Assembly: GCA_948099385.1 (NCBI GenBank)
Contig: CANUEZ040000156.1
Span: 7,585,501 to 7,649,500 of the forward strand
Length of the DNA: 64,000 bases
Source of the DNA: Fasciola hepatica
Lineage: Eukaryota > Platyhelminthes > Trematoda > Plagiorchiida > Fasciolidae
Direction of reading: 5' to 3'
Part shown: one piece after another, positions 1 to 11,159 of the stretch
Position numbering within the stretch: position 1 is the stretch's first letter
Layout: the number at the start of each line of letters is the position of its first letter
The notes under the pieces: generated by a model
Database searches by the model: none
What the model saw: the letters and a program-made list of their open reading frames with translations, nothing else
Told to the model about the DNA's origin: nothing
Translations under genes and position numbers: made by a program

Positions 1-3000
1 CAGTACTCTTACTATTGCTTCGTGACCAAAACTTATTGTGACAGCGTTTTCATTTTGCTTTATGAAATATAAAATGAAAGTGTTATGATTTCAAGGGATC
101 TTCAGTTTTCAGTGATGCACTCATACACATCTTGTATTCGGTAGTTTGATCATGGTCAATCTACTTTTAACGAATGAGAGCAGAGACTGTTTATTTACTC
201 TGAAAATATCTGTTCTTTCCTAGTTACAAGGAAACCCTAGCAGATAAGGTCCTGCCATCCCACCCCTCGTTATTTGGGTGTCTTTTAGTCCAGATGAGCT
301 TTTTTGAGAGGAAGTCGACATCAGTGCATTTTTTTAAACGGGTCACATAAAGCCATTTTGCGACCGGTTATTATTCTGGGTCAATAATTTCAGTTTTCTG
401 ATTTTTGTTCAGTATATGACAATGTTTTCTTTGGTAGTCTTGACAGGTGGAAAAATTTCACCTTTTTAATAATCCAGGAAGTGTTTGGGCATTTAACGTG
501 TAATTTTAAGTCTGAAACTAAGTGATAGAAATATTGGTAGACCACCGCATTAAGCGTACCAAAGATAATGTCATAACCTAAATTCTTTTCTTTCATCTTC
601 AACCACTTCAATTTCCCTGCATATTTTCAGGGCTCCTGCTCATTATTTCCTAATTACTGGCAACATACTACCTAAGTGGGTAGACCTAGAAACCGGTCGC
701 TTTGGTTTCGCTTCTCTTTCAGGGTAAAAATCACCGTTAGTCGGGAACTTTCCGTACTTCTCCGGTATCCTTTCAAATAGTGATCCCTTACTACGCTCCT
801 CTTTGTTTTGCAGTAAAGTGGCCATTGACAAGGTGGTGACAACGCAGATATTTCACAGTTAGTTATGATCTGGCTTGCCCGTTATGAAATTTCACATATT
901 AACATGCAGGAAAGTAGGATCCGCGGTCAGAGTGCGAGCTAAAAGGTGTAGTAATATTATTAGTAATTAGTATTATTGCCGATGCAGCGTAAATTTTTTT
1001 CACTTTACTTGTGTCTTATTGAATGGTTCCATACATAGAAATAAGACTGGAATAGAGATCTCTCAAACCGCTATGTTGGGACACGCATTACCGAAGTGTT
1101 TTCCAGTTAAACCACTATAATTTCTTAGGTCAGCTCCTACGTGTGTCCATTTTCTTTGTAGATACAATAGTGGTAACCTTCAGTATTTTAGCTTCCTATG
1201 ACCAAAATGTGCTGGTATTCAATTCTGGGATGAACAGAATTTGTTACACTCACGTTTCTGGCTTTATCAGTGATTCATTAGGCCAAATCAAAGCTAAGCC
1301 AAGTGGCAAAGGCACGTATAATACTATTGTGATGGTTGAGAAACTCGTACAAAAAATGGTACCAGATCTACCAAAGCTTTGTCAGTAACGTCTCTGCAGG
1401 ACATTTTTGTGCTAGAAATGACCTTTTATAGTGAAACCAAAGTTTTACTTCTTCACTGTTTGGAAAAACTAGATAAACATGGGACTGCGACACGACAGAG
1501 GTAGCTGGGTTCAAAATCTGACCACTATGAGTTTGACCAGACTCCCAATTTTTTTATCAGAGTACATCTCCCTTTCGTTACTCACCTCAGCTACAAAAAA
1601 CGAAATTGAACTGACTCCATTTTCGTGTCGCGAGCACGGGCGATTCGTTTATGAGAACCGGTGCCGTTGTGGGGTTGACAACAAAGAGGAACGAGCATTT
1701 TAAGGAGTAAATCCGATTTCTCCCAGCAATTCAGTCCACAAACTGGCAGTGCTAATTGAATTTGCATGCAGACATTGCCTTCGTGGAAAACTTATTAAGA
1801 TCAATCAATGAGATTTTCAAAGTTGACAGAGTACAGCAATTTATTCAAGTGCTGTTGAAACTGCACCATATCATTTCTTTTACTTCGTCCACTTTAACAG
1901 CTAACCTTCCGGGTTCGGTTGACGGGTTCATTGAAAGCACACGGATGTTGGTTCACGACAAGGCCGAAACAAGTGCCTCTAGTTTCGGCGTATATGTGTA
2001 GGATAAAATCAGCTATTCAGAAAAGTGGCTTTGTGAAGCTGACCAGCAATTTGCACATGGAATCACCGATCGCATAGTGAAGAAATAGAACAAGTAACCC
2101 GAATATGGCTGACCGTTATTCAAAGGGTTATTATGAACAACTGAAAAGAGGCATTGCGATTCTAACTCCACGAATTAATGTATACATCCAGTTAAAGTCA
2201 GTAAGGGGACCTCCTACGTATGATAAAACGAACCAACTAGGCTTTAAACAACTCCAAAAATGAATATTGGAAGAAGGATTAAGGGTAACTGTGGTAACTG
2301 GAATACTGCATCATAGAAATCATGCTCGTGTAAGGTAAACAAAAAAACGCAAGCATCGTGAACAGCTCTTGAAAGGTGTCCGAAATGTCCAACACTTAAG
2401 TACATAAGCTCATTGGACATTAAAATTCCGGCTTGAATAAGAAACCCACACCGGCCCACTTTCGGCAATAGCTACCGTTGAAGCAGACACAGACACAACA
2501 GTGTTTTCGAACTGGGTAGGTTATTCCAAACCGTTTTCCATTAACGATGATTGAGTTTACCTGTGGATACGAATGAACAATTAAACCATTTTGTCGATAT
2601 ATACAGATGAATAATTGGTCTTCTCGTAAAAATATTAAGCATTTGTTTATCATAACAACACCGTCGGTTATTTTTGGTGAAATTAAGTCCCCCCTCCCCT
2701 ATTATCTGTTCTATCCATATGCCTACATGGTGCATGACGTGCATAAAACTCATTGGAATTCACGGTTTTATCACCTGCGTAACTTTTACGCAGAGGATCT
2801 GGAAAATAAAAAAATTATCAGGGGTCACGCGGCAATATTTTCGCTTGTAAACATTCAGTTTCCTCATGATAAACCTGGACAGGATTTGTGGTAACATCCT
2901 TTCGCTCTCTGGAGCTCTGTTTAATTATACAACGGAAGTCGAAAAGGTGCCCGAGTTAGTTATCTTGATAAATCTTTGTGAGAATTGGTAATGATGCTCC

Positions 3001-4640
3001 GGTATCGGCTCACTTATTCCACCGGCGACCTTATTCCGTAGAGATATCATATCCATGAGAAACAACTCAGAGTACCGGTTAGTCAATATTTTTGATGTAT
3101 TTGGCAATGCAGTGATAGGAGGATTTCTACAGCAATAGTGCATATTGATATTTTCGGGTGTGAGACACGCGTCAATAAGACTACTCTTGGCACTAAAAGG
3201 TGCATTTCGGTAAGAAAACCCTATCTGAACCAACACCATGACTGCTTCATGACTACTGATGGAACGACGACAAAGTGTTCCTCGCATATACGTCATATCC
3301 CTTTCCCGGCCAAGGACTGCTAGCGAACGGCATGAGAAACGAGCTTTTTAAGGAATAGATGTGGGCTCTTAGATAGCTCCAAACTTTACACTTTGAACAC
3401 CATGATGCCCAGCTACTCGATCATTAGATATACCCAACTGAGGGATTACATCCCTCTATCAGTTGGCAATTCTGGAGGATCTCATTTACTTTTATTCTAG
3501 ATAGCCACTTTACAGTGTGTTATCAGAGGAATTTACAAGAAATCTGAGGATATATAAATACGAGATTGGGGTTCCGTGATCAGCTGACGTTCATGCCATG
3601 GAAACCTCTATCAATCTATTCTAAATACGAGGACTATCAGCGAATTTAACTGTGCAAAAGCATCCCATTACCTTTGTTGGCATAGGGCAACAAAAATGGT
3701 TTAAATCGAAGTTTGCTTACATTTCTGAAAAGTCACATAATCAGTGCTCCCGAGAACTTTACTGAGAGAGGACAGTTAACGATTCATTGTAACCAACAGC
3801 GATAGCCAACAACGAGATATTTAAAAATAATAAATTAGGGAATCCTTTGTAATTCAATTGTGTCCCCGTTTGTCCATCTGCTTACTCACTCAGCAAAACC
3901 GCACTCATCCGTTGCAACTCTAAACTTGATAACCTTAATGTTAGTGTCCCTATCGGGACAAAAATAACTCTGTAATTCATTATTCCCATGTCCTTTGTGT
4001 ACGCCTTTTTTCCTCGTCATTAAAAATCACAACCCGTCACACAGCAATTACGGTTCTCGTAAACCACACCCAAGCTTGCAACTTCAGTGATCCAGTGATC
4101 TAGTTAATAAGATCCGTAGGAAAGATCATAGGGAGTCAATTTACTCACGTGGTATACCACTTGAAGTGAACATCAGGCAATGAGAAAATATTGGTAAGGA
4201 TGTTATCTGGCACTGAAGGCATTACTAATTCTCTCATGAGCTTCACTGTTCGGGAGTTTTCAAGTCCTTTTGTTCTGTGATTGTTTTTAGTTGATAAATC
4301 TATACTGCTTACCGAGTAAAGCTCAAACTAAGTTTTGGGTCCTCGAGCGACCAAAGGTAAGATCAATCTACGTGCTATCAGCAGCTATTTCATTCAGGAT
4401 GATTTGCCAGGAAAATAGCCAGTTATGATTTACGAGGAATTTGTGCGTGTGAAAGACGCTATCTGGGAGGGAAAGTCTTCCACTGAAAACAGTTATTCGA
4501 CACTAACATCTTTGTGAATGCAGAGTACATTAGTGCTCTGTTCGATGGATTTGAGTTTGTGAAACCGTGATCTGAGTTCTGATTGGCGAAAGCTTATTGG
4601 TCATAAAAGCCTTTGCTGCCAACGAATCCTAGAAGTAGTT
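1..4640. other. Region without a recognised gene
   Basis: Open frames here are short (up to about 120 codons), overlap on both strands and match no family I know. A few stretches begin after plausible splice acceptors, for example near 1163 and 1770, but none links to a second exon with matching phase. The base composition is A+T rich and I see no tandem repeat or mobile element signature. It is probably intergenic or intronic. Confidence 0.5.
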
Positions 4641-4699
4641 GGTAGCTCAGCCTTAGACTTTGTGTTTTCAGTGTGCTGCAACTGTTTTTATTTTATCTG

Positions 4700-4986
4700 T
4701 AGAAAGCAGGACAATTGTGGACTACGCCAAAGATGTACATCTGACAGAGGAACAAGCGAAGAAGTTGGTGCAATTTTTTGACGGAATAAAAAGTGGCAAG
4801 CAAATTGTACTCCTGCTGCTGGGCATGCCATTGGGAGCGTGGACCGAACTGTACGAACTTTTCTCTCGCATCTATAGGAGTGGGTTTATGGACACTGTAG
4901 ACGAATTACCCGGGGTACGGGCGACTGAAAAACGTTTCCTCTGGAACCGAGACCCGTATTACCGAATGGGTAAATGGAGAGACTAA
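4700..4986 (+). CDS. Possible terminal exon of an unknown gene
   Basis: An open frame follows a good acceptor (a T-rich run ending in CTGTAG at about 4700) and ends with TAA at 4984-4986. It would start with two bases of a split codon and encode about 95 residues. The protein has an acidic helix-like start (DYAKDVHLTEEQAKKLVQFF), a hydrophobic segment (IVLLLLGMPLGAW) and a basic, aromatic C-terminus (NRDPYYRMGKWRD). Its composition looks like real protein rather than a random frame, but I do not recognise the family and found no upstream exon. A chance open frame is the alternative. Confidence 0.35.
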
Positions 4987-5042
4987 AATGGGAACTGCTC
5001 TCACACAACCACGTACCCTAAGCCACGTGCATACATACGTGA

Positions 5043-5045
<3 letters not shown>

Positions 5046-5136
<91 letters not shown>

Positions 5137-5217
5137 CGCGTACGAACACACACACATACATACACACATACATACATACGTACGTACATACATACACACA
5201 TACACACATAAATACAA
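5046..5217. repeat. Compound microsatellite (AC)n-(TA)n-(ACAT)n
   Basis: An (AC)n run of about 50 bases is followed by a (TA)n run of about 34 bases, then an irregular ACAT/ACGT tetranucleotide tract. Open frames in this stretch on both strands are artefacts of the repeat. Confidence 0.95.
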
Positions 5218-5896
5218 GTACACGTGCACGAACAAACAAAAAGAGTAAACAATTGCCATTGTGGATCATCCGCAAATTGGGACTATTCCTATTGAAAGAA
5301 GTTCACTATTTCAAGTTGTGTGCATGCTTGTGAACGACGTGATTTCGCCTACTCGGATCGCATATCTTGCATGGCGTTATCCCCATGTGGGTCAGTAATA
5401 TCGAGCAAAAAATGTACACATTTTGTTCGTTACGAATATTTTTTTCATTTTTCAACGTCACGTAACACTCAATGTTTACTGCCAGGTTTATTAGCATTCT
5501 GCGACTTGTTAGTGTCTCATTTTCATAAATGTTTATACTTGTTAATCTTTCTAAACAAGCGCACATTAGGGTTATGTTCGACATTCGTAAACAGAAGGAA
5601 AATAACGGTCAGCGATTACCCTGTATGAACGGCGCTTTTTCTGGTAAAAACGATCCAAATTTAGCTCATCGAAATATAACCGTAATAACTTGAACAGACA
5701 CAGAGGGAATAAGCAATATCCAGTAAGATCGCCGTCCCTTCGGGAAAAGTGTAGCAGCTTAATATCATCCAAAGGGTAAGATCCCAAAAATCAGGAGCTC
5801 AATCGCCCAATTAAAAGTTATATCTATTATAAGGAACCAAAACCTCTCAGATAGTAGTGAAGGGACCCATCGGTAAGATCAAAACATGTAGTGCAG

Positions 5897-6270
5897 GCGA
5901 ATATACGTCATGGGAGAAAGAGAAGAGGAAGTGGACAGTCGGTAGGTCTATCAGTCGGTTTGTCAGTCGATCGGTTAGTCCGCCAATCGGTTGGTCAGTA
6001 AGGGAGAGATGTAGGGAATGTGGTGAGTGTCATCGTGTGCACAATTAATGACCCGATCGGCAATGCGTTCGCAGGCGACTTCATCAATCTTAGGCCAAGG
6101 AAGCTGTAGGGCATGGACTAACTTCTTTTGCGAACATAGCTCAGGTTTAAGGACCCGTATACTAATCTTCTCAGCCATCGTTAGCGTTCGGCATTTGATC
6201 ACTTTAGATTCGTTACGTGGCACTCTGTTCACAACAGGAGACGCGTTTTCCGTTCCGATCCGATGCCCTG
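5897..6270 (-). repeat. PLE-1 left inverted arm (copy of the element's 3' end)
   Basis: This stretch is the near-identical reverse complement of 7724-8145. On the minus strand it encodes the same C-terminal residues (starting NRVPRNESKVIKC, ending TNRLAD) as the right arm. The arms differ by a roughly 43-base block (8092-8134) present only in the right arm. The outer part is a degenerate repeat of TCGGT/TCAGT units (about 5938-6000). Confidence 0.9.
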
Positions 6271-6299
6271 ATTTTGGGCTACCTTAAGTCGACCAAATA

Positions 6300-7250
6300 A
6301 ATGTGCTGGCATTATCACAAGCAATCGATGCGACCACAGTACGAAGTTATCACAACTCCTCAGCGATGAATCAAAATTCACGAAATGTGCATCTGGAAAA
6401 ATTCATACGGATCATGCCGAGAAGGAAATGATGAATGCACTGAAAACCCTGAGGTCCAGTGGATATATATCCCCCAGACTTTTTGAGAAAATGAAGCCTG
6501 TAGGTTCAACCATACCACGTCTTTATGGGCTGCCCAAGATCCACAAAATCAGCGTGCCTTAGTGCCCTATTCTCTCAATGACTAACTCAGCTTACGATAC
6601 CACGACGCGACGGCTATTAGAAGTTTTAGGACCGGTGCGTAAACTGATGGCTACCCACACACTCCATGACAGTTTCCAGTTTGTTCTCAACAGACCTTAC
6701 TTCTCTGTTCACAAAAGTGCCATAGGTAGAAAAGGGTGAATTTTATTTGTTCATTCGTCGAAGAAAGACAACTACCAATAGGAATCCCAACAGTTAACCT
6801 AAAATAACAGTTATTGGGATGCATATTACCCGTACAGTCTTTATTTGACGGAACATATCACCAACGAGAAAACGGAGTCACAATGGATCATTGTTAGCTG
6901 ATATTTTCATGGCTAGGTTAGAAGATATAGAATTATATATAACAATATCGGGTCTTTGCCACCACTGTAGTTATGCGGACGATATTTTCTGCACGAGCTA
7001 TTGAAACACAGATATAGAAAAATCGTGGAGATTTTTAACGCTGCACTTCCAGCGATACGGTTTTCGGCTGACCTAGAAAAGGATAACCACCTGCCGTTTT
7101 TGAATGTTGATCTGAAGAGACACACGGAAAGCTCAATAAAACGAAAAGTATGTACAAAGGCTAAATGCAATGGGCTATGCACAAATTTTTACAATTTGCT
7201 GCCCATAAGTCGAAAAAGAAACCTGATAGGGTGTTTACCGTCAAGGGGTT
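6300..7250 (+). pseudogene. PLE-1 reverse transcriptase remnant
   Basis: Pieces of a Penelope-type reverse transcriptase lie in all three frames: LYGLPKIHK, then a block ending SFQFVLN, then ADIFMARLE (about 6900), SYADDIFCT, and RFSADLEKDNHLPFLN to PISRKRNLIGCL. An in-frame stop follows the IHKISVP block (about 6560), another follows the YADD box, and frameshifts separate the blocks. The N-terminal part of the ORF is missing. The catalytic aspartates are still present, but no full-length protein can be read. Confidence 0.85.
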
Positions 7251-7271
7251 AGATGCGTATGTTCTGATAAC

Positions 7272-8022
7272 ATGCTGAACTCAGAGCTACAAACAATCCA
7301 TAACGTCCAATCAGCGAATGACTATCCAGAGAAATTCCTCAACTGCGACATGAAGTATAAACGAACAACAGAAAAGTTACCAGGAGTAGCTAAGAAAATT
7401 CTGTTCATTAGGCTCCCATTCAAAGGCGATGCTGCAGCTGAGAGAACCAGTAGGGTTCTATGTGCTTCCACCAAAGCCACATTTAAAGCGACTACGCTAA
7501 AATGCCAGTTTCCAAATAGTTCCGTCAGGACACATGAGAACGAAGAAAAACTGACTTTGTTGATCCCATCGATGATTGTCTATCAATTCAAGTGTGCCGG
7601 TGATGCCCCTTATGTTGGTCCAACAACGAGGCATTTGTCGAAACGCATTTAAGGGCATCAGCCACTGGCTTCAACAGGAGGCGAATGGTACGATTTCCAG
7701 TTCAATTACTGTTCATTTACTAGAATCAGGGCATCAGATCGGAACGGAAAACGCGTCTCCTGTTGTGAACAGAGTGCCACGTAACGAATCTAAAGTGATC
7801 AAATGCCGAACGCTAACGATGGCTGAGAAGATTAGTATACGGGTCCTTAAACCTGAGCTATGTTCGCAAAAGAAGTTAGTCCATGCCCTACAGCTTCCTT
7901 GGCCTAAGATTGATGAAGTCGCCTGCGAACGCATTGCCGATCGGGTCATTAATTGTGCACACGATGACACTCACCACATTCCCTACATCTCTCCCTTACT
8001 GACCAACCGATTGGCGGACTAA
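7272..8022 (+). pseudogene. PLE-1 linker and GIY-YIG endonuclease remnant
   Basis: Two overlapping frames together cover the connector and the GIY-YIG domain. The first ends at TAA (7650-7652) just after RHLSKRI, where the domain normally continues with a basic, His-containing segment. The rest (ISHWLQQEANGT onward) continues in another frame to the stop after TNRLAD. The tyrosine of GIY is lost and YVG replaces YIG. The same stop and frame break occur in PLE-3 at 44149-44151. Confidence 0.85.
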
Positions 8023-8145
8023 CCGATCGACTGACAAACCGACTGATAGACCTACCGACTGTCCACTTCCTCTTCTCTTTTTCCCATGACATAAATGTGG
8101 TTGTAATGGATTTAAAATGAATCATCGCAAACTTATATTCGCCTT
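7724..8145 (+). repeat. PLE-1 right inverted arm (native 3' end)
   Basis: This is the element's own 3' end, carrying the C-terminal coding sequence and a short tail. The tail includes a block with the string AATGTGGTTGTAATGG, which reappears near 43877 and 44850 in PLE-3, so it is a family-level 3' tail. The stretch pairs with 5897-6270. Confidence 0.9.
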
Positions 8146-8157
8146 CACTTCTCAGAT

Positions 8158-8690
8158 GGTTTTACTGCTCGGTCCTGGTGGAAGTCCAGAGTCGAGGGCG
8201 GTGACAGTTCGGCATCTCAGCCACGAATAATAAGCTGATGCTCAATATTCACGATAGCTTGAGGCAGTTTCCAAAACAACCACCAGAATGTAAATTTCTT
8301 AAGTTATCTGGCAGTAAGCAACAGCATGTATTTCAAAGAAAGGGTATATTTTGGTGCAAACTAGGGGGCATTTATAGTTAGGGACAAAACTTCGACTCAC
8401 AGAATAAAAATGCTATTCCATCACATATGAAGAAGAGAAGAAAAGCGAACAAGGTCGATTTTCCAGCATAATTCCAAGCGACTGGTGATTTTAAAACTAC
8501 CGCAGCTGAATGCTGGCATCGGTACCGTTCAACCCAAAGGACCGGCATAAGTACTATGAATAACCTACATAGAAAAAGGCCGAGAATAGTGAGGAATAAA
8601 GAAATCATTATCTTGACACCGGACAATCAATCAGAGGCTGTACTTACCATACGTTCATATTATTTCACCAAGGTGAATGGCATACGGTAG
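8158..8690. other. No gene recognised
   Basis: Sequence between PLE-1 and a coding-like remnant. I see only short random-looking frames and no repeat. Confidence 0.5.
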
Positions 8691-8696
8691 AATATC

Positions 8697-9058
8697 GGAG
8701 AGATTAAGGAAACAGAATGGAAAAGGTCAAAAGCAGAACATTGGAGGAGCAGCTCATCGCAGCTATGAAGATATTAAAAGAGTTCAATCTAATTTTATAT
8801 CCAATCTCAAAACAGTTAGACAAACTGATCCAACAATTTCTCTACTCAAAAGATTATCGACAGTGCACAAATAAGAAAACCCACTGAGACCGATATTCGA
8901 CATGAGTACATCTCCGTTTCATTACGTTGCCCAGTGGCTGGATTAGTTCGGCGGAGATTCGCGCGCAGCAGCCTAAGAGACATGGTCCAATTCAAGAAAC
9001 TGATTAGCGAACATAATGCTGAAGAATTCAAGACTGTCTCTCGGGAGGCAGCTTTTTG
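8697..9058 (+). pseudogene. Unidentified coding-like remnant with one frame break
   Basis: An ATG at 8697 opens a helical, lysine/leucine-rich frame (EKVKSRTLEEQLIAAMKILK, then SKQLDKLIQQFLYSKDYRQ) that runs to about 8870. A second frame, shifted relative to it, continues with no stop to TGA at 9056-9058 and contains IRHEYISVSLRCPVAGLVRR and FKKLISEHNAEEFKTVSREA. Both halves look protein-like. They could be one ORF with a frameshift, or intron plus exon, since CGACAG near 8870 would serve as an acceptor. The second half faintly recalls a UBX or ubiquitin-like fold, but I cannot name a family. Confidence 0.35.
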
Positions 9059-9119
9059 ACTTACTGGCTTCCTTTACATGATAACATGCATATTCATTAC
9101 ATTTTTGTCCAGCTAGCTC

Positions 9120-9195
9120 TTGCAAGAGCATGAGCCGGCTTCGTGCATGTTACGAATGCTGCTTGTCCATGAGCGATGTGTGTTGAGGGACTTTT
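9120..9195 (-). repeat. Relic of an RTE 3' end
   Basis: The string around GCATGAGCCGGCTTCGTGCATG and the following CTTGTCCATGAGCGA closely match 62970-63030, the 3' end of a minus-strand RTE tail, in the same orientation. Only this short block remains. Confidence 0.5.
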
Positions 9196-9284
9196 CATGA
9201 AGAATCATGGGAAGTCCACGACAATATTGCTTATTCGCATGATTTTACGGTCAAAAATGGGATCGATATTGGTATTTCAGTTGC

Positions 9285-9440
9285 GTTCCATTGTATATTC
9301 CATCACATAATTTGAAGGAGTTACTGATGCAAAGTTCTGTCAACGTACAGTGCAGCTCCAACAGAAGATTGTACCTTTACACGGATGAATTCACTATGGG
9401 GTCGCCTTTCGCCTAATTGGCTAACACAGATTGCTGCACA
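9285..9440 (+). pseudogene. Penelope-type reverse transcriptase fragment
   Basis: In one frame I read LKELLMQSSVNVQCSSNRRL followed by YLYTDEFTMGSPFA, stop, LANTD. This matches the order of the PLE reverse transcriptase block that precedes the D(G/E)xxMGSPL motif. The stop lies inside the motif and the flanks do not extend the match. It may belong to the same broken copy as the piece at 10800-11010. Confidence 0.6.
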
Positions 9441-9717
9441 ATGGTGAACTCCTGGATACCATGAAACCTTTACCCATCTGTTGTTGATATGTAATTGACA
9501 TGTTTGCTTTATCTGACAGGCGCAAATGGTTGGAGTCATCGGTAGGAAAGTTTACGCGGGAACATAATGAGATTGATCTCATGTTGGAAGTGGAAAACGA
9601 ACATTAATAGACGAAACTGCGACCAGCTGCCCATTGACGGATACTGTGTATCATTGGAATAGTGGTTCGCGCATCATCGATTATTCACTTGCGTTATTCA
9701 CACCCGGCTATCCGGAT

Positions 9718-9792
9718 CACAATAGCTCAGCTGGCAGAGCATCTGCCCTGTATGCGGAGGGTCACCGGTTCCGGCTCGCGGCGTCCGACTTT
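9718..9792 (+). repeat. tRNA-like, SINE-type promoter relic
   Basis: TAGCTCAGCTGGCAGAGC resembles a tRNA A box with D arm. It is followed by a five-pair anticodon-like stem (TCTGC/GCGGA) and a weak B box (GGTTCCGGCTC). The T stem does not pair and position 33 is not T, so this is a degenerate tRNA-derived sequence rather than a working tRNA gene. Confidence 0.4.
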
Positions 9793-10119
9793 TCGATGTG
9801 AAAATGCAAGTGGATTTTCCATTACAACTAACGAATGTTTGTTACCAAGGCAGAGCTGAGGGGATGAACCATTCACGCTGCTCACGTACTTCGGGGTTTA
9901 GATTGCGAATGACCGATGCTTCTGCTTAATTGAGCAATTGTTGTTAGAGTATGACCTCAAATGCGTCACATGGAATGACGTAATGGTTCTCCCCCAAAGC
10001 CGATGCGTGATCGACGGTCTGGGACAGTTTCGTCCCTTTGGTGACGTCACCGTTGTGAAGCTGTTACTCATTACTTCCTGTGACCAAACCGGTATGTGTT
10101 CGGTTATTCTATGACGTAA

Positions 10120-10362
10120 CTACCTCTCTGTTCTGCCTACGCAGACAGCTGAGCAGCCACACTGGAAACGATAAATACGATTTGATTTGGCGCAGGGGGG
10201 CAGTAGTTCTTTAATCGGCGGTATAGGTATTCGGGTGGATCCAAAAACAACTATTGGTTCGGCCGCGTAGTGGGTGCATCTGACCGCAGAGTTTAGGCGC
10301 ATACTAATCATCTGACTGGCGTCATCACTCCTAAATGGTAATTCTAGTAAAGCCCGGCACAT
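10120..10362 (-). pseudogene. Penelope GIY-YIG fragment, another subfamily
   Basis: The minus-strand frame ends IYRFQCGCSAVCVGRTER, matching the start of the PLE endonuclease: a Cys-rich IY..C.C block followed by Y(I/V)GRT(E/T)R. The upstream LELPFRSDDASQMISMRLNS fits the connector that precedes it. The sequence stops at the point where the rest of the domain should follow. It differs clearly from PLE-1 and PLE-2. Confidence 0.65.
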
Positions 10363-10799
10363 CGACCAACTTTTCTTTTTCCACTTTTGGCTTAATGCAT
10401 TAGAGAATCAGTGGAAGTGGGTGACCATTCGCTTGCAGTGTCTTCTTTATGACTGCTTCCTCGCCGTTCGTGCAAATTTCAAACGCTCTGTGGAATTACG
10501 TCCGAATTAGGTCACGATTGTGTCTCGTAGGAACGAAACTGGTGAAATTCAAATGCAGTTCAGACCATGTAGTTCTCCGGGAAACAGACCCGCCGATTGA
10601 TCCATCCGTTCGACGAATGATTCTAATGTCCAGAAAGTTAATTTTATTTTCTTCTCCTGCATGACATACATGTATGTTTCATGAAGGATGACGATAGCTG
10701 ACTGCTGCGTGACGTATGTTGTAAACCAAGTTAGACAGGCCAGTACGCCAATCTCGTCAGCTAATGCGATAGTAACCATTAGGAAAAATTGCTATAGGT

Positions 10800-11010
10800 T
10801 CAAATCCTTTCCAAAAGCCATGACAAAGCAAGTAACTGGTGACACGCTTAGAAAAGACAACTGCTCGCACTTTTCCCGCTGCCACACTAAGTGCCCGCTT
10901 CAACGGCCTATCGGTGTTCTCAGTGAACCTTCAAGAAAGGTTACATGTCCTTACCTGCTCCGCGCTAACCTATTTGTTTGCTCGCTTATGTTCGACTATC
11001 GATACAGATA
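10800..11010 (+). pseudogene. Penelope connector fragment related to PLE-2
   Basis: The frame with RLEKTTARTFPAATLSARF, then VFSVNLQERLHVLTCSALTY, is the same block as the PLE-2 connector on the minus strand near 19260-19400 (RLEKAIARTFPAATLRAHF, then STNLKYKLPVLT). The endonuclease does not follow in frame. Confidence 0.65.
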
Positions 11011-11159
11011 CAACGCCAAGGTAACCATCGCAAGGGATCAAAGAGCACAAACCAACCAAGTTGAGGACGAAGAAAACTCACTACCTGTACAATTGCGGAC
11101 ACCGCATATCAATGGGATGACAACTCATTTCAAACAACCTTAGGTCCCTATAAACGCAA

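Larger units (their letters stand above)
5853..8149 (+). mobile_element. Penelope-like element PLE-1, inactive, with inverted ends
   Basis: Penelope-like elements encode a reverse transcriptase followed by a GIY-YIG endonuclease. On the plus strand this copy shows, in order, the PLE hallmark YGLPKIHK (about 6515), a degraded fingers/palm region, the catalytic YADD box (6972-6983), the thumb-side DNHLPFLNVDL block (about 7083), and an endonuclease start KCAGDAPYVGPTTRHLSKR (about 7590-7647). The frame is broken several times. The 5' end is truncated and joined to an inverted copy of the element's own 3' end. The 8-base string TCTCAGAT at 5845-5852 and 8150-8157 is a likely target duplication and sets the limits used here. 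Confidence 0.85.

Noticed and set aside
2925..3296. Minus-strand frame of 123 codons, considered as a retroelement fragment
   Set aside because: No reverse transcriptase, endonuclease or integrase motif could be placed.
4906..5275. Open frames rich in Cys-Val or Tyr-Ile on both strands
   Set aside because: Pure translation of the AC and TA dinucleotide repeats.
7734..7970. Open frame on the minus strand in the right PLE-1 arm, identical to a plus-strand frame at 6027-6287
   Set aside because: It is the antisense reading of the endonuclease C-terminus in both inverted arms, not a separate gene.
9718..9792. Functional tRNA gene
   Set aside because: The T arm does not pair and the anticodon loop lacks the conserved T33. 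It was kept only as a tRNA-like relic.
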